Assembly (NCBI GenBank): GCA_023439125.1
Contig: JAEXOU010000022.1
Location: 124,001 to 188,000 of the forward strand
Source: Bacillota bacterium
GTDB lineage: Bacteria; Bacillota; Clostridia; Lachnospirales; Lachnospiraceae
Length of the DNA: 64,000 nt
Direction of reading: 5' to 3'
Both the position numbers and the translations under genes were made by a program. Position 1 is the first letter of the stretch. The number at the start of each line of letters is the position of its first letter. Below the pieces are notes generated by a model that was not told where the DNA came from, searched no databases, and saw only the letters and a program-made list of their open reading frames with translations. Positions 24,481-33,553 of this stretch are shown here, piece after piece.

Positions 24481-26187
24481 TTATCGATTATTTTTTTTCA
24501 CTGCATTATAGATTTTGTCACTATCTACAGTTAATTGATTTCTACCATTTTTCTTGGAATAGTACATAGCACCATCTGCTCGATTTAGCAACTCCGTAAT
24601 ATGCGTACATGTTTCAGGATAACAGGATAAACCAACACTAACTTTTGCAGTTACAATTTCTCGCTCATGTTGTATTTTCATACTGCAGATACGATCTCGT
24701 AATTCATTAATAATATCAGTAGCTTCGGGTACTCTTTTTTCAGGAAGAACTAAAACGAACTCCTCACCACCATACCGGGCAGCAATCCCATTATACTTTT
24801 TCGCAGTATCTTTTGCATAAATAGCAATCTGTTTGATGACGACATCACCCAATAAGTGTCCATAGGTATCGTTAATATGCTTAAAATGATCAATATCGAA
24901 TAACGCTACTGATAATGGAGTCGAATTTTCTCTTGCCTCTTTCGAATACTGATCAAGCAAAATGTTGAGCTGACCTCGATTATATATTCCTGTTAAGGCA
25001 TCTCGAGTTGCCATCTGCTGCATTTTTGCATATAAGCTGGCATTGTATATAGCCACATGTAATTGAGTTACAACCGTTTCAAAGAAAGATATGTTGTCAC
25101 TAAAAAACTCATATTGCGCCTTACCACCAATTAATGCTCCAAGAATTACATTATCTCGAACAAGTGGTACAATTAGCAAAGAATTTACCGATAGATTTTC
25201 CAAGAAAATATACTTTGCTGGATCTACTTGATTATCAACATAAGTACCCTCTAATTTTACATACTGGTCAATACAACCCCACTCAATTTTCTTACTCAGT
25301 AATTCTTCTGATTTATCACCTAATCTCGTACGTATACGATATAATATTTTATCATTTCCAGCAATCCCCGGCTGAATTACTACTGCACAAAGATCCAAAC
25401 CAATTGCTTCAAAGATTGACTCTGTTATAAGATTAAGCAGAGTTGTAATCTCAAGAGAAGAAGAGATATACTTTAAGATCATGTTTTGTATCGTGGTTTC
25501 TGCATTTGCACTATTAATTTTATTATATGCAGTCTCTAACTTAATTTTTTGGATCCCCAGTTCTTCATTTGCCTTTTTCACTTTTTCTTGTTGAATTCGT
25601 AATGCCTCATTTGCCTCCTTCATATTCTCAGATAATCTTCGCAACTCAAACACCTTATTATCTGTAGTTACAATAATCTCAGATATGAAGTTTGTTAGTA
25701 TAACAATAAATAAGACTATCATTACATAAGAACATATCTTACTAAAAAATTCAATTTGATCTCCTGGATTAACAAAAAGCATTACAACCATGTAAATAAC
25801 AGCTGGCAAACAAGTAGCCATTAGTATCATTGCCCTTGCATATATATCTGTAAAATCAACTACCATCATCAATTCCATCATCGTCACCATCAAAAGGATG
25901 CCTAGAAAAGTAGATGAAATACGAGTCATCATCTCAAGATAGCCCATAGATAGCATGATTAATTGCACAATTCGAATTACATTCCAGCTAATTGTATTTG
26001 TATAAAGTTGAAATAAAACTATGCTTATATCGAGAGAAATAAGGATTAGTGCAAAAGCGAGTCCCTTCGTCCCATACAATGAACTTCCGCTTATCTCTTG
26101 TACAACTAGATAAAGTAAGAGTATAAACGATAAGAACATATGTCCTTTAGAAACTCTACTCCTGTAAATAAGTAGTTCATCAATCAT
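24481..26187 (-). CDS. membrane GAF-GGDEF diguanylate cyclase
   Basis: 568 residues. Five or six hydrophobic helices fill residues about 15-175, then a coiled coil (about 180-225), a GAF-like domain (about 235-390) and a GGDEF domain (about 400-560). The active loop is YGGEEF and the substrate-binding DALTGIYNRGQL is intact, so c-di-GMP synthesis is expected. No RxxD inhibitory site is seen five residues before the loop. GGGAG lies 9 nt before the ATG. 29 nt after the FtsA-like gene. c-di-GMP commonly controls type IV pili, which are encoded at the right end of the window. Confidence 0.92.
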   Translation of the reverse strand: MIDELLIYRSRVSKGHMFLSFILLLYLVVQEISGSSLYGTKGLAFALILISLDISIVLFQLYTNTISWNVIRIVQLIMLSMGYLEMMTRISSTFLGILLMVTMMELMMVVDFTDIYARAMILMATCLPAVIYMVVMLFVNPGDQIEFFSKICSYVMIVLFIVILTNFISEIIVTTDNKVFELRRLSENMKEANEALRIQQEKVKKANEELGIQKIKLETAYNKINSANAETTIQNMILKYISSSLEITTLLNLITESIFEAIGLDLCAVVIQPGIAGNDKILYRIRTRLGDKSEELLSKKIEWGCIDQYVKLEGTYVDNQVDPAKYIFLENLSVNSLLIVPLVRDNVILGALIGGKAQYEFFSDNISFFETVVTQLHVAIYNASLYAKMQQMATRDALTGIYNRGQLNILLDQYSKEARENSTPLSVALFDIDHFKHINDTYGHLLGDVVIKQIAIYAKDTAKKYNGIAARYGGEEFVLVLPEKRVPEATDIINELRDRICSMKIQHEREIVTAKVSVGLSCYPETCTHITELLNRADGAMYYSKKNGRNQLTVDSDKIYNAVKKNNR

Positions 26188-26216
26188 AAGTTACACTCCC
26201 TTTCGAAGTGTCGCTG

Positions 26217-28253
26217 CTACTCCCAGTAAAGTTGAACCTTGTCCCCTTCACTAATTGGAGTTGTAAAATCTGCAACTGCTCCGTTATGTTTTATCACAAC
26301 CGTGTCTCCCTTAGCAACTGTAAGATCGAACGGATAAACATCCAGCACGTCAACTAAAATATTCTGTGTCTTTTTCGTTATCGTCACTTTGGTTTCGTTG
26401 ACATATACATTAATGTATTGCTCTTCGGTCACTGCAACTTCACGAATTAATTCACTCTGAATATTCTCTTCTAGTAATTCTCCTTGGTCATCACTAATTT
26501 CTTCCAATGGATATATCACTGAAAAATTCTCATAGACCGAAGTATCTTCATTTGCTTTTTGATTATTTACTAGGATTCCCTGATGATATGGTAAATCCAT
26601 GAAATTAAGTAATTGAGCTAGTGTATAATAGTTAAGAATCTCTAATTCATCACCTGATTGAATCGAGTATGTATCGGATACAAGCTCTCCATTTGCCATA
26701 ACATATTTAGGGCATATAACTTCCTTATCATTTAAAGTAAATACAATACTACCTTTATATTCTGACAGCTTTCCAACCGTCATTACTGCATCTGCACCAA
26801 TTGTAGACTCTTTAATCTGAATGATATCATTCTGTACAATCGATGCGCTCATACCAACATTCTTACCATTCAAAGTAACTACTGCTCCGTCTCCTGATTC
26901 TCCACGAACCATACGTTTTGTTCCATTCAACGTAAATTCGATTGTTTTTCCTCTCCGTGGAAATAATAATTCATTCGGAAAACCAACAGCTAATGCTGCA
27001 TCGATTATTCTCAAATGACTATTATCATATAACTTAATTCTTTTACCATTGACAGAGACGTAGATAAAATTATTGCGGTTCTCATAATAGTTTAGACAGA
27101 TACCAATTGGTGTAACTAAGAGTGGATCTTTTTTAATCTCAGGCTGTAAGAAGGTTACACTTTGTAACACCTCTTCTCCTCGTAATGCTACTCGCTCTTT
27201 ACTTAAACCAAGTACATTCGCTAGTTTTTCTATAAATGCAGCTGGTTTTCCACCACCTCCAACAACAAAAACAGCACTAACAGGCTTGTCTCCATTAAGC
27301 TCGATAATCTTTTCACCTATTAAATTAGTTATGCGATCGATTACCGAGTCGATTGCTTCATTTATCTCATCGCGTGTTATCTTATGCGACAATCCCATAA
27401 TATCTTTGTATGTAACTGACTTTCGTCTGAGCGCAGAAATTTTAATTGTTTCTGCTGTTTTAAAATCGACTAAGAACTTTTGAACTAATTCATTCGTTAT
27501 TGCATCCCCAGCCATAGGTATCATACCATAGGCGATAATGCTTCCATCCTTTGTGATACATATATCAGATGTTCCAGCCCCAACATCTACAAGCGCAATA
27601 TTGAGCAAACGGAACTTTTCAGGTATTGCAATATTGATTGCAGCGATTGGTTCCAGAGTCAGATTCACAACTTCTAATCCAGCCTTAGTAACAGCTGCAT
27701 AGAGTCCTTCAATGACCTCATCTGGTAAAAAGGTAGCTAACACATCTGCTGATATTTTATTGCCCTTATGATCACTTAAATTCGTTATCATATAATCATT
27801 TAAATAATAATGGACAACTGAATATCCTACACAGTAAAAACTTATTCCGTCTTTTTTTGTCTCCTCACGAATAACTCCATAAGCATTCTCTACCGCAAGT
27901 AGTTCCAAAGAACGAATATGTTCCTCCGTAATCGTTTCTTCACTTTGAAATTCATATTCTGCTCTTACAGGCACTGTTTTTAAGACTCGACCTGCTGCAG
28001 CGATACAAACTTTAGTTAACGGACGATTTAACTCCCTTTCGAGATCGTTCTTTACTTTTTGAATCGTCTCGGCAACTTTATTAATATCATGGATTTGACC
28101 ATCGAGCATAGCTCTCGTTTCATGATAATGAACACTTTGTGCCACGACGATAAAATCCTGTTCATTTTGTTTGTACCCAACGGTGCCGACAATGCTTCTT
28201 GTCCCAATATCCAAGCCAAAAACCAGATGCTCCGGATATAACATTGTATCCAT
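26217..28253 (-). CDS. FtsA-like actin-fold ATPase with a long beta-rich C-terminal extension
   Basis: 678 residues, compared with about 420 for ordinary FtsA. The N-terminal 370 residues carry the actin-fold nucleotide motifs: GLDIGTRSIVG (phosphate 1), LVDVGAGTSDICI (phosphate 2) and FVVGGGGKPAAF (adenosine). The remaining 300 residues look like repeated small beta-grasp segments, for example VSVNGKRIKLYDNS, and the ending ADFTTPISEGDKVQLYWE resembles ThiS/ubiquitin-like folds. The C-terminal amphipathic membrane helix of FtsA is missing. Annotated as FtsA-domain protein by family; its division role is not proved. GGGGAGGAG is 6 nt from the ATG. Confidence 0.82.
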   Translation of the reverse strand: MDTMLYPEHLVFGLDIGTRSIVGTVGYKQNEQDFIVVAQSVHYHETRAMLDGQIHDINKVAETIQKVKNDLERELNRPLTKVCIAAAGRVLKTVPVRAEYEFQSEETITEEHIRSLELLAVENAYGVIREETKKDGISFYCVGYSVVHYYLNDYMITNLSDHKGNKISADVLATFLPDEVIEGLYAAVTKAGLEVVNLTLEPIAAINIAIPEKFRLLNIALVDVGAGTSDICITKDGSIIAYGMIPMAGDAITNELVQKFLVDFKTAETIKISALRRKSVTYKDIMGLSHKITRDEINEAIDSVIDRITNLIGEKIIELNGDKPVSAVFVVGGGGKPAAFIEKLANVLGLSKERVALRGEEVLQSVTFLQPEIKKDPLLVTPIGICLNYYENRNNFIYVSVNGKRIKLYDNSHLRIIDAALAVGFPNELLFPRRGKTIEFTLNGTKRMVRGESGDGAVVTLNGKNVGMSASIVQNDIIQIKESTIGADAVMTVGKLSEYKGSIVFTLNDKEVICPKYVMANGELVSDTYSIQSGDELEILNYYTLAQLLNFMDLPYHQGILVNNQKANEDTSVYENFSVIYPLEEISDDQGELLEENIQSELIREVAVTEEQYINVYVNETKVTITKKTQNILVDVLDVYPFDLTVAKGDTVVIKHNGAVADFTTPISEGDKVQLYWE

Positions 28254-28338
28254 GCAGTCTCCTCCCCTGTATGTTCTCTTTCACTATTATACTATTTTTT
28301 TCGCAATTAATCTAGTACTGTTTACCTATTTACAAAAA

Positions 28339-28929
28339 TTAAATTACCATTTTTAGTTTTTCGACAATGTCTTCCATTCTTGTATTCTCATCATTTCGGA
28401 TAATAAAACTACAATGCTGTTTCGCATAAGAAACTTTCCTCTGATTTTCCAAGATGGCATCAATCTTTTCTTCAGAATAATTGCGAGAATATATTAATCT
28501 TTTTCTTCGAACTTCTTCACTAGCATCGACAAATAAAGTTATATCACAAAACTGATCAAACTTAGCTTCAAACAGAAGTGCTGTTTCCACTAAAACTGCT
28601 TGATAGATGCCTGACTGCCTATATTCCTCTATTTTGCTTAATGTATATCGTTTTACATTAGGGTGCGTAATTTGATTGATTCTTTGTACCTTGAAATTAT
28701 CTGAGAATACAATCTCGGCCAATTTACTTCGATCAATTTCTCCCTCTTCATCTAAAATTCCTTCTCCAAATTCTTTTACTACATCGAAATAAGAACAACC
28801 ACCTTTTTTCATCTGCTCTTTTGCTACATCATCCGTATAAATTACAGCAACAGGAAAGTTTTCTTGTGCTATTTTAATAACTGTACTTTTACCTGCACCA
28901 ATTCCACCAGTTACTCCAATGACTTTCAT
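28339..28929 (-). CDS. coaE: dephospho-CoA kinase
   Basis: 196 residues. P-loop GVTGGIGAGKSTV at the N-terminus and the conserved VLVETALLFEAKFD and QRINQITHPNVK segments identify CoaE, which phosphorylates dephospho-CoA at the last step of CoA synthesis. AGGAG precedes the ATG. It follows polA by about 115 nt, an arrangement common in Firmicutes and other bacteria. Confidence 0.94.
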   Translation of the reverse strand: MKVIGVTGGIGAGKSTVIKIAQENFPVAVIYTDDVAKEQMKKGGCSYFDVVKEFGEGILDEEGEIDRSKLAEIVFSDNFKVQRINQITHPNVKRYTLSKIEEYRQSGIYQAVLVETALLFEAKFDQFCDITLFVDASEEVRRKRLIYSRNYSEEKIDAILENQRKVSYAKQHCSFIIRNDENTRMEDIVEKLKMVI

Positions 28930-28985
28930 ATTTACTCCTAAACTTAACCGTATATACTTTTAGCTCCACCATGTCTATAACGCTG

Positions 28986-29025
28986 TTGTAAGCTATCTTG
29001 TCGCCTACTTAAAGATAGCTTACAA
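28986..29025. repeat. hairpin in the polA-coaE gap
   Basis: Perfect 14-bp inverted repeat (28986-28999 with 29012-29025) around a 12-nt loop, 19 nt after the polA stop. There is no strong U-run on the minus strand, so partial termination or mRNA stabilisation is more likely than complete termination. Confidence 0.55.
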
Positions 29026-29044
29026 CAATTATCCTATTTAGCCT

Positions 29045-32000
29045 TTACTTCGCGTCATACCAATCGTTTCCTTGATTGACCTCAGCAATCATAGGTACAA
29101 GTAATTCACAAGCATTCTCCATCTCTTCTTGCATTAATTTCTTAACTTCCTCAACTTCAGAAATTTTTGCTTCTACTAATAATTCATCGTGAATTTGAAG
29201 TAGTAATTGAGATTCCAATCCACGACTTTTTAAAGATTGATTCACACGAATCATTGCAATCTTAATAATGTCTGCTGCTGTTCCTTGAATCGGTGAATTC
29301 ATCGCAATTCGTTCTTGACCTGATCTTCTTATAAAGTTCGAATGATTCATATCAGGTAATCTACGAATTCGGCCATACAGAGTAGTTACAAAACCCTGTT
29401 CTCTTCCGTTGGTAATTAAAGAATCCAGGTATTGTTTAACCTTAGGATAAGTCTCGAAATACTTTTCGATATATTCATCTGCCTCTTTTTTCTTAATCTT
29501 TAAATCTTCCGACAAACTAAATGCACTAATCCCATAAACGATACCAAAATTCACTGCCTTTGCATTACTTCTTTGTTGACTTGTAACTTCATCAAATGGG
29601 ATATGAAATACTTGAGAAGCTGTTAATCGGTGAATATCTTTACCTGTCTTATACGCGTCAATTAATGTTTCATCTCCTGACATATGCGCAAGAACACGTA
29701 GCTCAATCTGTGAATAGTCAGCATCTAAAAAAACAAAGCCATCTTTCGGAATAAATACTTTACGAATCTTTCTGCCAAGCTCCATACGAATTGGAATGTT
29801 TTGAAGATTTGGCTCCGTACTACTAATACGACCTGTAGCTGCAATTGTTTGATTAAACGTACCATGGATCCTTCCATCCTCACTTACATATTCTGCAAGT
29901 CCATCCGCATAGGTCGACTTTAATTTTGTAAGCTGACGGTACTCTAATATCTTTTCAATGACTGGGTCTTCTTGTTTAATCTTTTCCAATACGTCTGCTG
30001 AGGTAGAATATCCAGTCTTCGTCTTTTTCCCATTTGGCAATTTCAGCTTAACAAATAGAATTTCTCCTAATTGTTTTGGAGAATTAATATTAAACTCTTC
30101 TCCCACCATCTCATAAATCGACTTTTCTAATTCCTTGATACTCGTAGTTAGATTAGCGCTATATTCACGTAATGCGGCTTTATTTACTCGTATGCCCCGT
30201 TGCTCCATGTCATATAAAGTATAGATTAATGGCATCTCGATCGTTTCAAATAACGACAGCATCTGGGCATTCTTTAATTCTTCCAACAAGACCTCATAAG
30301 CAAGAGCTGCAATAATCGCTTCATAACTAATTGCCTTAAGGAAATTCTCTTGATAGAAGGTAGATAATTCAGAGTAAGTATTCTTTCCCATAATATCTGC
30401 TCGTGATGCAACTTCACAATCCAGATATTTTGATGCAACATAGCTATTATCATAAGTACTTACCTCGGGTTCCATTAGGTAGGCTGCGATTTCAACATCG
30501 AATACATCGGTATCTTCGCAAAATGGAAGAAAAGTAAGTTGTTCTTTTAAAGAAAACGTTGCAAACGTAATCTCCTCATCCATCAATCGCTTTATTTGAC
30601 TTGTTAAGAAATCTTTCGTGATTTCTTCATTGATCAATGAATGAATGACATTTTCTTTTGTTGCGATTGTAATTCCGAGTAATGTTTTCTCTTCAATAAT
30701 AGCCTGAATACCAACACATGCTAAATCCTCAGCTTTTTCAATCAATGTATCGAAAAACGTAATCAATTCTTGCTTTTTCTCAACTAGGGTACAACCTTCA
30801 TATAAAGAATGGAATAATTCTTTATATTTAGCTCGGCAGGAAACATTACTTGTATATACTGCTGCTTTTTCGTTCACAGAATCACCAAAAGTATTCGTAT
30901 CCTCTCGCTCCAATGGGTTAGAAGTTGCTTTACTGGTATAACCTTCCTCTCCAAATAAGCTTTCTGCAATATCAAGGTCGCTCATACTCTCAAATTCTGT
31001 ATCACAATTCGAATTATCTGGATGTAAAAAAGAAGCAATCTTTAACGATTTAAATTCTAACTCATCAAAACGCTCCTGAGCTTTTGACTCATTGATATGA
31101 ACTCTTAAATCATCCAAAGTGATTGGCAACTCAATGTCCTTTTTAATTGTAGCTAACTTTTCGCTCAATTTCGCAGCTTTCTCACCAACAAGCTCTGTAT
31201 CACTTTCCTTTAGAAGTGCATTCATTGGAGAACGCTTAATACCGATCGTTTTCCAATATTCATTCATTTTCTTTTTTTCTGCATCATCTAAATCACGAAT
31301 CGAGTTATACAAGTTATCTACTGTTTCGTATTCTTTTATCAAAGCAACTGCTGTTGCTTCACCAACTCCAGGTACACCCTTTATATTATCTGAACTATCT
31401 CCTTGAATTCCCTTCAGGGAAGGTACTGAGCTTGGTTTAATTCCAAATTCCTGTTCTACTAAACTTGGAGTAAATAAAAATGTACGATCTGGTGCATTAA
31501 CCTCTTTACTTGATAGCCCGTATTTATCATATAATTCCTCAGTTTTCTTTGCAGTACTATGCAGCAACCAAAGATTTGTCTTTTCAGTAATCAACTGAAG
31601 ATAATCGTTATCCTTCGTCAAAATACGAATTGGAACGTCATCCTCAAATTTGGCACAAAGTGAACCACTAAAATCATCTGCTTCATAACGCTTGTCCATA
31701 AATTGAGGAATGCCCATATCTTCTAATACCCTTTGACAGAGCATAAATTGATCTTTTAGAGGTGGCAGTGTCTCTCCACGATTACCTTTATAATCTGGAT
31801 ACAGCTCCCTACGAAATGTATCACGGCTCACATCCCATGCAACTGCTAGATACGTAGGTTTCTGTTCCTTTAAAATTTTCAATAATACTCGAACAAAACC
31901 ATAGACAGCATTGGTATAAACACCTGTGGAAGTCTGCATAATCTTATGAAAGAATCGCTCCTTCTCCTCTGGTGTTCTTGCAAACATAATTTCTTTTGGA

Positions 32001-32071
32001 AGATTTCCAAAAAATTGTGTGCTTAATAAACTAGAACCATCAATTATTAGTAAAAACTCATTTTCCTTCAT
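29045..32071 (-). CDS. polA: DNA polymerase I
   Basis: 1008 residues, longer than the usual 870-930. The 5'-nuclease domain covers about 1-330 (LLIIDGSSLL, EADDFSGSL, LTKDNDYLQL, GDSSDNIKGVPGVGE) and has an insertion near residues 20-55. A central domain (about 420-600) occupies the place of the 3'-5' exonuclease but the DxE motif is not recognisable, so proofreading is probably absent. The polymerase motifs are intact: FLDADYSQIELRVLAHM (A), RSNAKAVNFGIVYG (B) and LQIHDELLVEA (C). Acts in Okazaki-fragment maturation and repair. Confidence 0.95.
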   Translation of the reverse strand: MKENEFLLIIDGSSLLSTQFFGNLPKEIMFARTPEEKERFFHKIMQTSTGVYTNAVYGFVRVLLKILKEQKPTYLAVAWDVSRDTFRRELYPDYKGNRGETLPPLKDQFMLCQRVLEDMGIPQFMDKRYEADDFSGSLCAKFEDDVPIRILTKDNDYLQLITEKTNLWLLHSTAKKTEELYDKYGLSSKEVNAPDRTFLFTPSLVEQEFGIKPSSVPSLKGIQGDSSDNIKGVPGVGEATAVALIKEYETVDNLYNSIRDLDDAEKKKMNEYWKTIGIKRSPMNALLKESDTELVGEKAAKLSEKLATIKKDIELPITLDDLRVHINESKAQERFDELEFKSLKIASFLHPDNSNCDTEFESMSDLDIAESLFGEEGYTSKATSNPLEREDTNTFGDSVNEKAAVYTSNVSCRAKYKELFHSLYEGCTLVEKKQELITFFDTLIEKAEDLACVGIQAIIEEKTLLGITIATKENVIHSLINEEITKDFLTSQIKRLMDEEITFATFSLKEQLTFLPFCEDTDVFDVEIAAYLMEPEVSTYDNSYVASKYLDCEVASRADIMGKNTYSELSTFYQENFLKAISYEAIIAALAYEVLLEELKNAQMLSLFETIEMPLIYTLYDMEQRGIRVNKAALREYSANLTTSIKELEKSIYEMVGEEFNINSPKQLGEILFVKLKLPNGKKTKTGYSTSADVLEKIKQEDPVIEKILEYRQLTKLKSTYADGLAEYVSEDGRIHGTFNQTIAATGRISSTEPNLQNIPIRMELGRKIRKVFIPKDGFVFLDADYSQIELRVLAHMSGDETLIDAYKTGKDIHRLTASQVFHIPFDEVTSQQRSNAKAVNFGIVYGISAFSLSEDLKIKKKEADEYIEKYFETYPKVKQYLDSLITNGREQGFVTTLYGRIRRLPDMNHSNFIRRSGQERIAMNSPIQGTAADIIKIAMIRVNQSLKSRGLESQLLLQIHDELLVEAKISEVEEVKKLMQEEMENACELLVPMIAEVNQGNDWYDAK

Positions 32072-32094
32072 TCCTATGATTTACCTTCTCTTTC

Positions 32095-32676
32095 TTATTT
32101 CTTTTCGAATGGTATTAGCCAAGTGTTCGGCACATTTATCGAATTTTCATATAAAAGCACCCGATTCATTCCACTTTCATTGTACCTCTGGTACAAGATT
32201 ATGCGCAGTTCACTCTTACGCTGAATATAATTTTTTGCTTGTTCATCATATTTATTAATAAATAATGCAACTGGGTCATATTGATCTGGTATTCCAATGT
32301 AAGCCAAATGATACGGTGGCATTGGTGGTACTGGTTCCGTTATCACTTTTGTCGTAACTGATATGCTGGATAAGATAATAAAGCCTAAAGTTATGAATAG
32401 AAAATAAAACCGTTTTCTAACTCGTGCATTCCTTTTTCTCCTAATCTTCTCTGCACTCAGCTTCAGCTTATGATCTAATTCCTGAGAAAACTGATTCGCT
32501 AGTTCTTTATCCTCATCTAATAACTTCATTGCAGTCAATAAAGTATAGTATACTTCTAATTCTTCTTTACAATCAGAACAATGATTCACATGATCTAAAA
32601 ACTTCTCTAAAGTAGCCATGTCAAGTTGGTCATTGATAAATGCTGTGATATGGGATTGTGCTTCCAAACAAGTCAT
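32095..32676 (-). CDS. zinc-finger (ZF-HC2) anti-sigma-like membrane protein
   Basis: 193 residues from the ATG at 32674-32676. The N-terminal HVNHCSDCKEEL supplies the His-x3-Cys-x2-Cys zinc motif of ZF-HC2 anti-sigma factors; one transmembrane segment (FYFLFITLGFIILSSIS) is near residues 88-105, and an extracellular tail of about 85 residues follows, with a proline stretch. No ECF sigma factor is adjacent, so the partner is either elsewhere or the protein has another role. 23 nt before polA, probably cotranscribed. GAGG lies 10-11 nt before the ATG, and an upstream GTG is too close to it. Confidence 0.75.
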   Translation of the reverse strand: MTCLEAQSHITAFINDQLDMATLEKFLDHVNHCSDCKEELEVYYTLLTAMKLLDEDKELANQFSQELDHKLKLSAEKIRRKRNARVRKRFYFLFITLGFIILSSISVTTKVITEPVPPMPPYHLAYIGIPDQYDPVALFINKYDEQAKNYIQRKSELRIILYQRYNESGMNRVLLYENSINVPNTWLIPFEKK

Positions 32677-32806
32677 GACTCTCACTTCCTCTCAACAATA
32701 AGTACATTTGGTCGCCCTATTCTCACTTAAATAAAATCCTAGTTAACCTCAATTTTACACTGTCTTGATAGAAAATGCAATTAGAACAAAAGTGTTTCAC
32801 ATGCGA

Positions 32807-33064
32807 GTCAAAAGTACTTAAGATAGAGATCTGAAGTCATTTTGCACAAGGAAATGTTAGAAGTATGGGATGCCAAACATAATTTATACGCAACACGCTT
32901 TCGCTTGAATGAGGTTCGTAACGGTACATAATGGCCTACAATACAGGCCCCAATTACCGACGACCTCATAACAGTATGCTCCTAAATTATGTTTGGCATC
33001 CCATATTTATCTAGTCTATTGATGTGCAAAATGACGAATAAAATCATTGAAAAGTACTTTTGAT
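32807..33064. repeat. palindromic dispersed repeat A, copy 2 (about 258 bp)
   Basis: The two halves are inverted copies. The left half contains GTCAAAAGTACTT, GTCATTTTGCACA and TATGGGATGCCAAACATAAT; the right half has the complement of each in reverse order, ending AAGTACTTTTGA at 33052-33063. The centre (about 32911-32968) is itself a hairpin with four paired blocks (GAGGT/ACCTC, CGT/ACG, CGGTA/TACCG, GGCCT/AGGCC). The left half matches repeat A copy 1. No ORF of useful length is present, so this looks like a miniature inverted-repeat element. Confidence 0.8.
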
Positions 33065-33085
33065 AACGTACTCCCATTATATATA

Positions 33086-33175
33086 AAAGTTTTACTTGCG
33101 AAACACAAGCGCTAAGCGTGGTCACATATGCGACATCTTCCTATCGTGCTTGTTTGCATCATAGTGTACTTCGAA
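33086..33175. repeat. dispersed repeat B, copy 2
   Basis: Matches 20101-20195 in the same orientation, with GCGACATCTTCCTATCG and GCATCATAGTGTA conserved. It lies about 20 bp after repeat A copy 2 and before the tRNA promoter. Confidence 0.75.
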
Positions 33176-33264
33176 CACTCGGTGAACACTGTACAACACG
33201 ATTTTTGTTGTCACGTTCAAATTAGTTATTTTTTAAATTGTATCAATTTTCTTAAAATTTATAC

Positions 33265-33293
33265 TTGCAAAAACCTCTTTTGTATGATAGAAT
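33265..33293 (+). promoter_or_regulatory. sigma-A promoter of tRNA-Leu
   Basis: TTGCAA (33265-33270) and TAGAAT (33288-33293) with a 17-nt spacer, placing the start about 12-15 nt before the mature tRNA. Confidence 0.8.
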
Positions 33294-33312
33294 TATCTTC
33301 GCTGAAAGGCAT

Positions 33313-33395
33313 GCGGATGTGGCGGAATGGCAGACGCATCAGACTCAAAATCTGACGGGTTCACGCTCGTGCGGGTTCAAGTCCCGCCATCCGCA
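33313..33395 (+). tRNA. tRNA-Leu (anticodon CAA)
   Basis: 83 nt. The acceptor stem GCGGATG pairs with CATCCGC, with A as discriminator. The anticodon arm TCAGA / CTCAAAA / TCTGA gives CAA, reading UUG codons. A long variable arm (ACGGGTTCACGCTCGT) and T arm GCGGG-TTCAAGT-CCCGC are present, as expected for a class II leucine tRNA. CCA is not encoded (TCAG follows). Confidence 0.96.
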
Positions 33396-33407
33396 TCAGT
33401 TAGAAGA

Positions 33408-33446
33408 CCAGAAACTATTGAGAAATCAAGGGTTTCTGGTTTTTTG
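33408..33446 (+). terminator. intrinsic terminator of tRNA-Leu
   Basis: CCAGAAAC (33408-33415) pairs with GTTTCTGG (33432-33439) and is followed by TTTTTTTG. 12 nt after the tRNA. Confidence 0.88.
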
Positions 33447-33460
33447 TTGAAAAAATTAAT

Positions 33461-33509
33461 GATTACACTTTTTGATTATACTCTCAAAGACGCAGCACGA
33501 AGTCAAAAA
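33461..33509 (+). repeat. dispersed motif D, copy 1
   Basis: GATTACACTTTTTGATTATA followed by CTCTCAAAGACGCAGCACGAAG. Related copies occur at 35412-35455 and 36163-36210. In one frame it reads DYTLKDAARSQKN and ends after 30 codons, but there is no ribosome-binding site. Confidence 0.5.
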
Positions 33510-33553
33510 AATAAGCAGTTTCAAGACATGCTCGGGTCTGATTTTTACTAATC

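Noticed and set aside
33128..33551. ORFs running through the tRNA-Leu
   Set aside because: They cross a tRNA and its promoter or terminator, so they are not coding.
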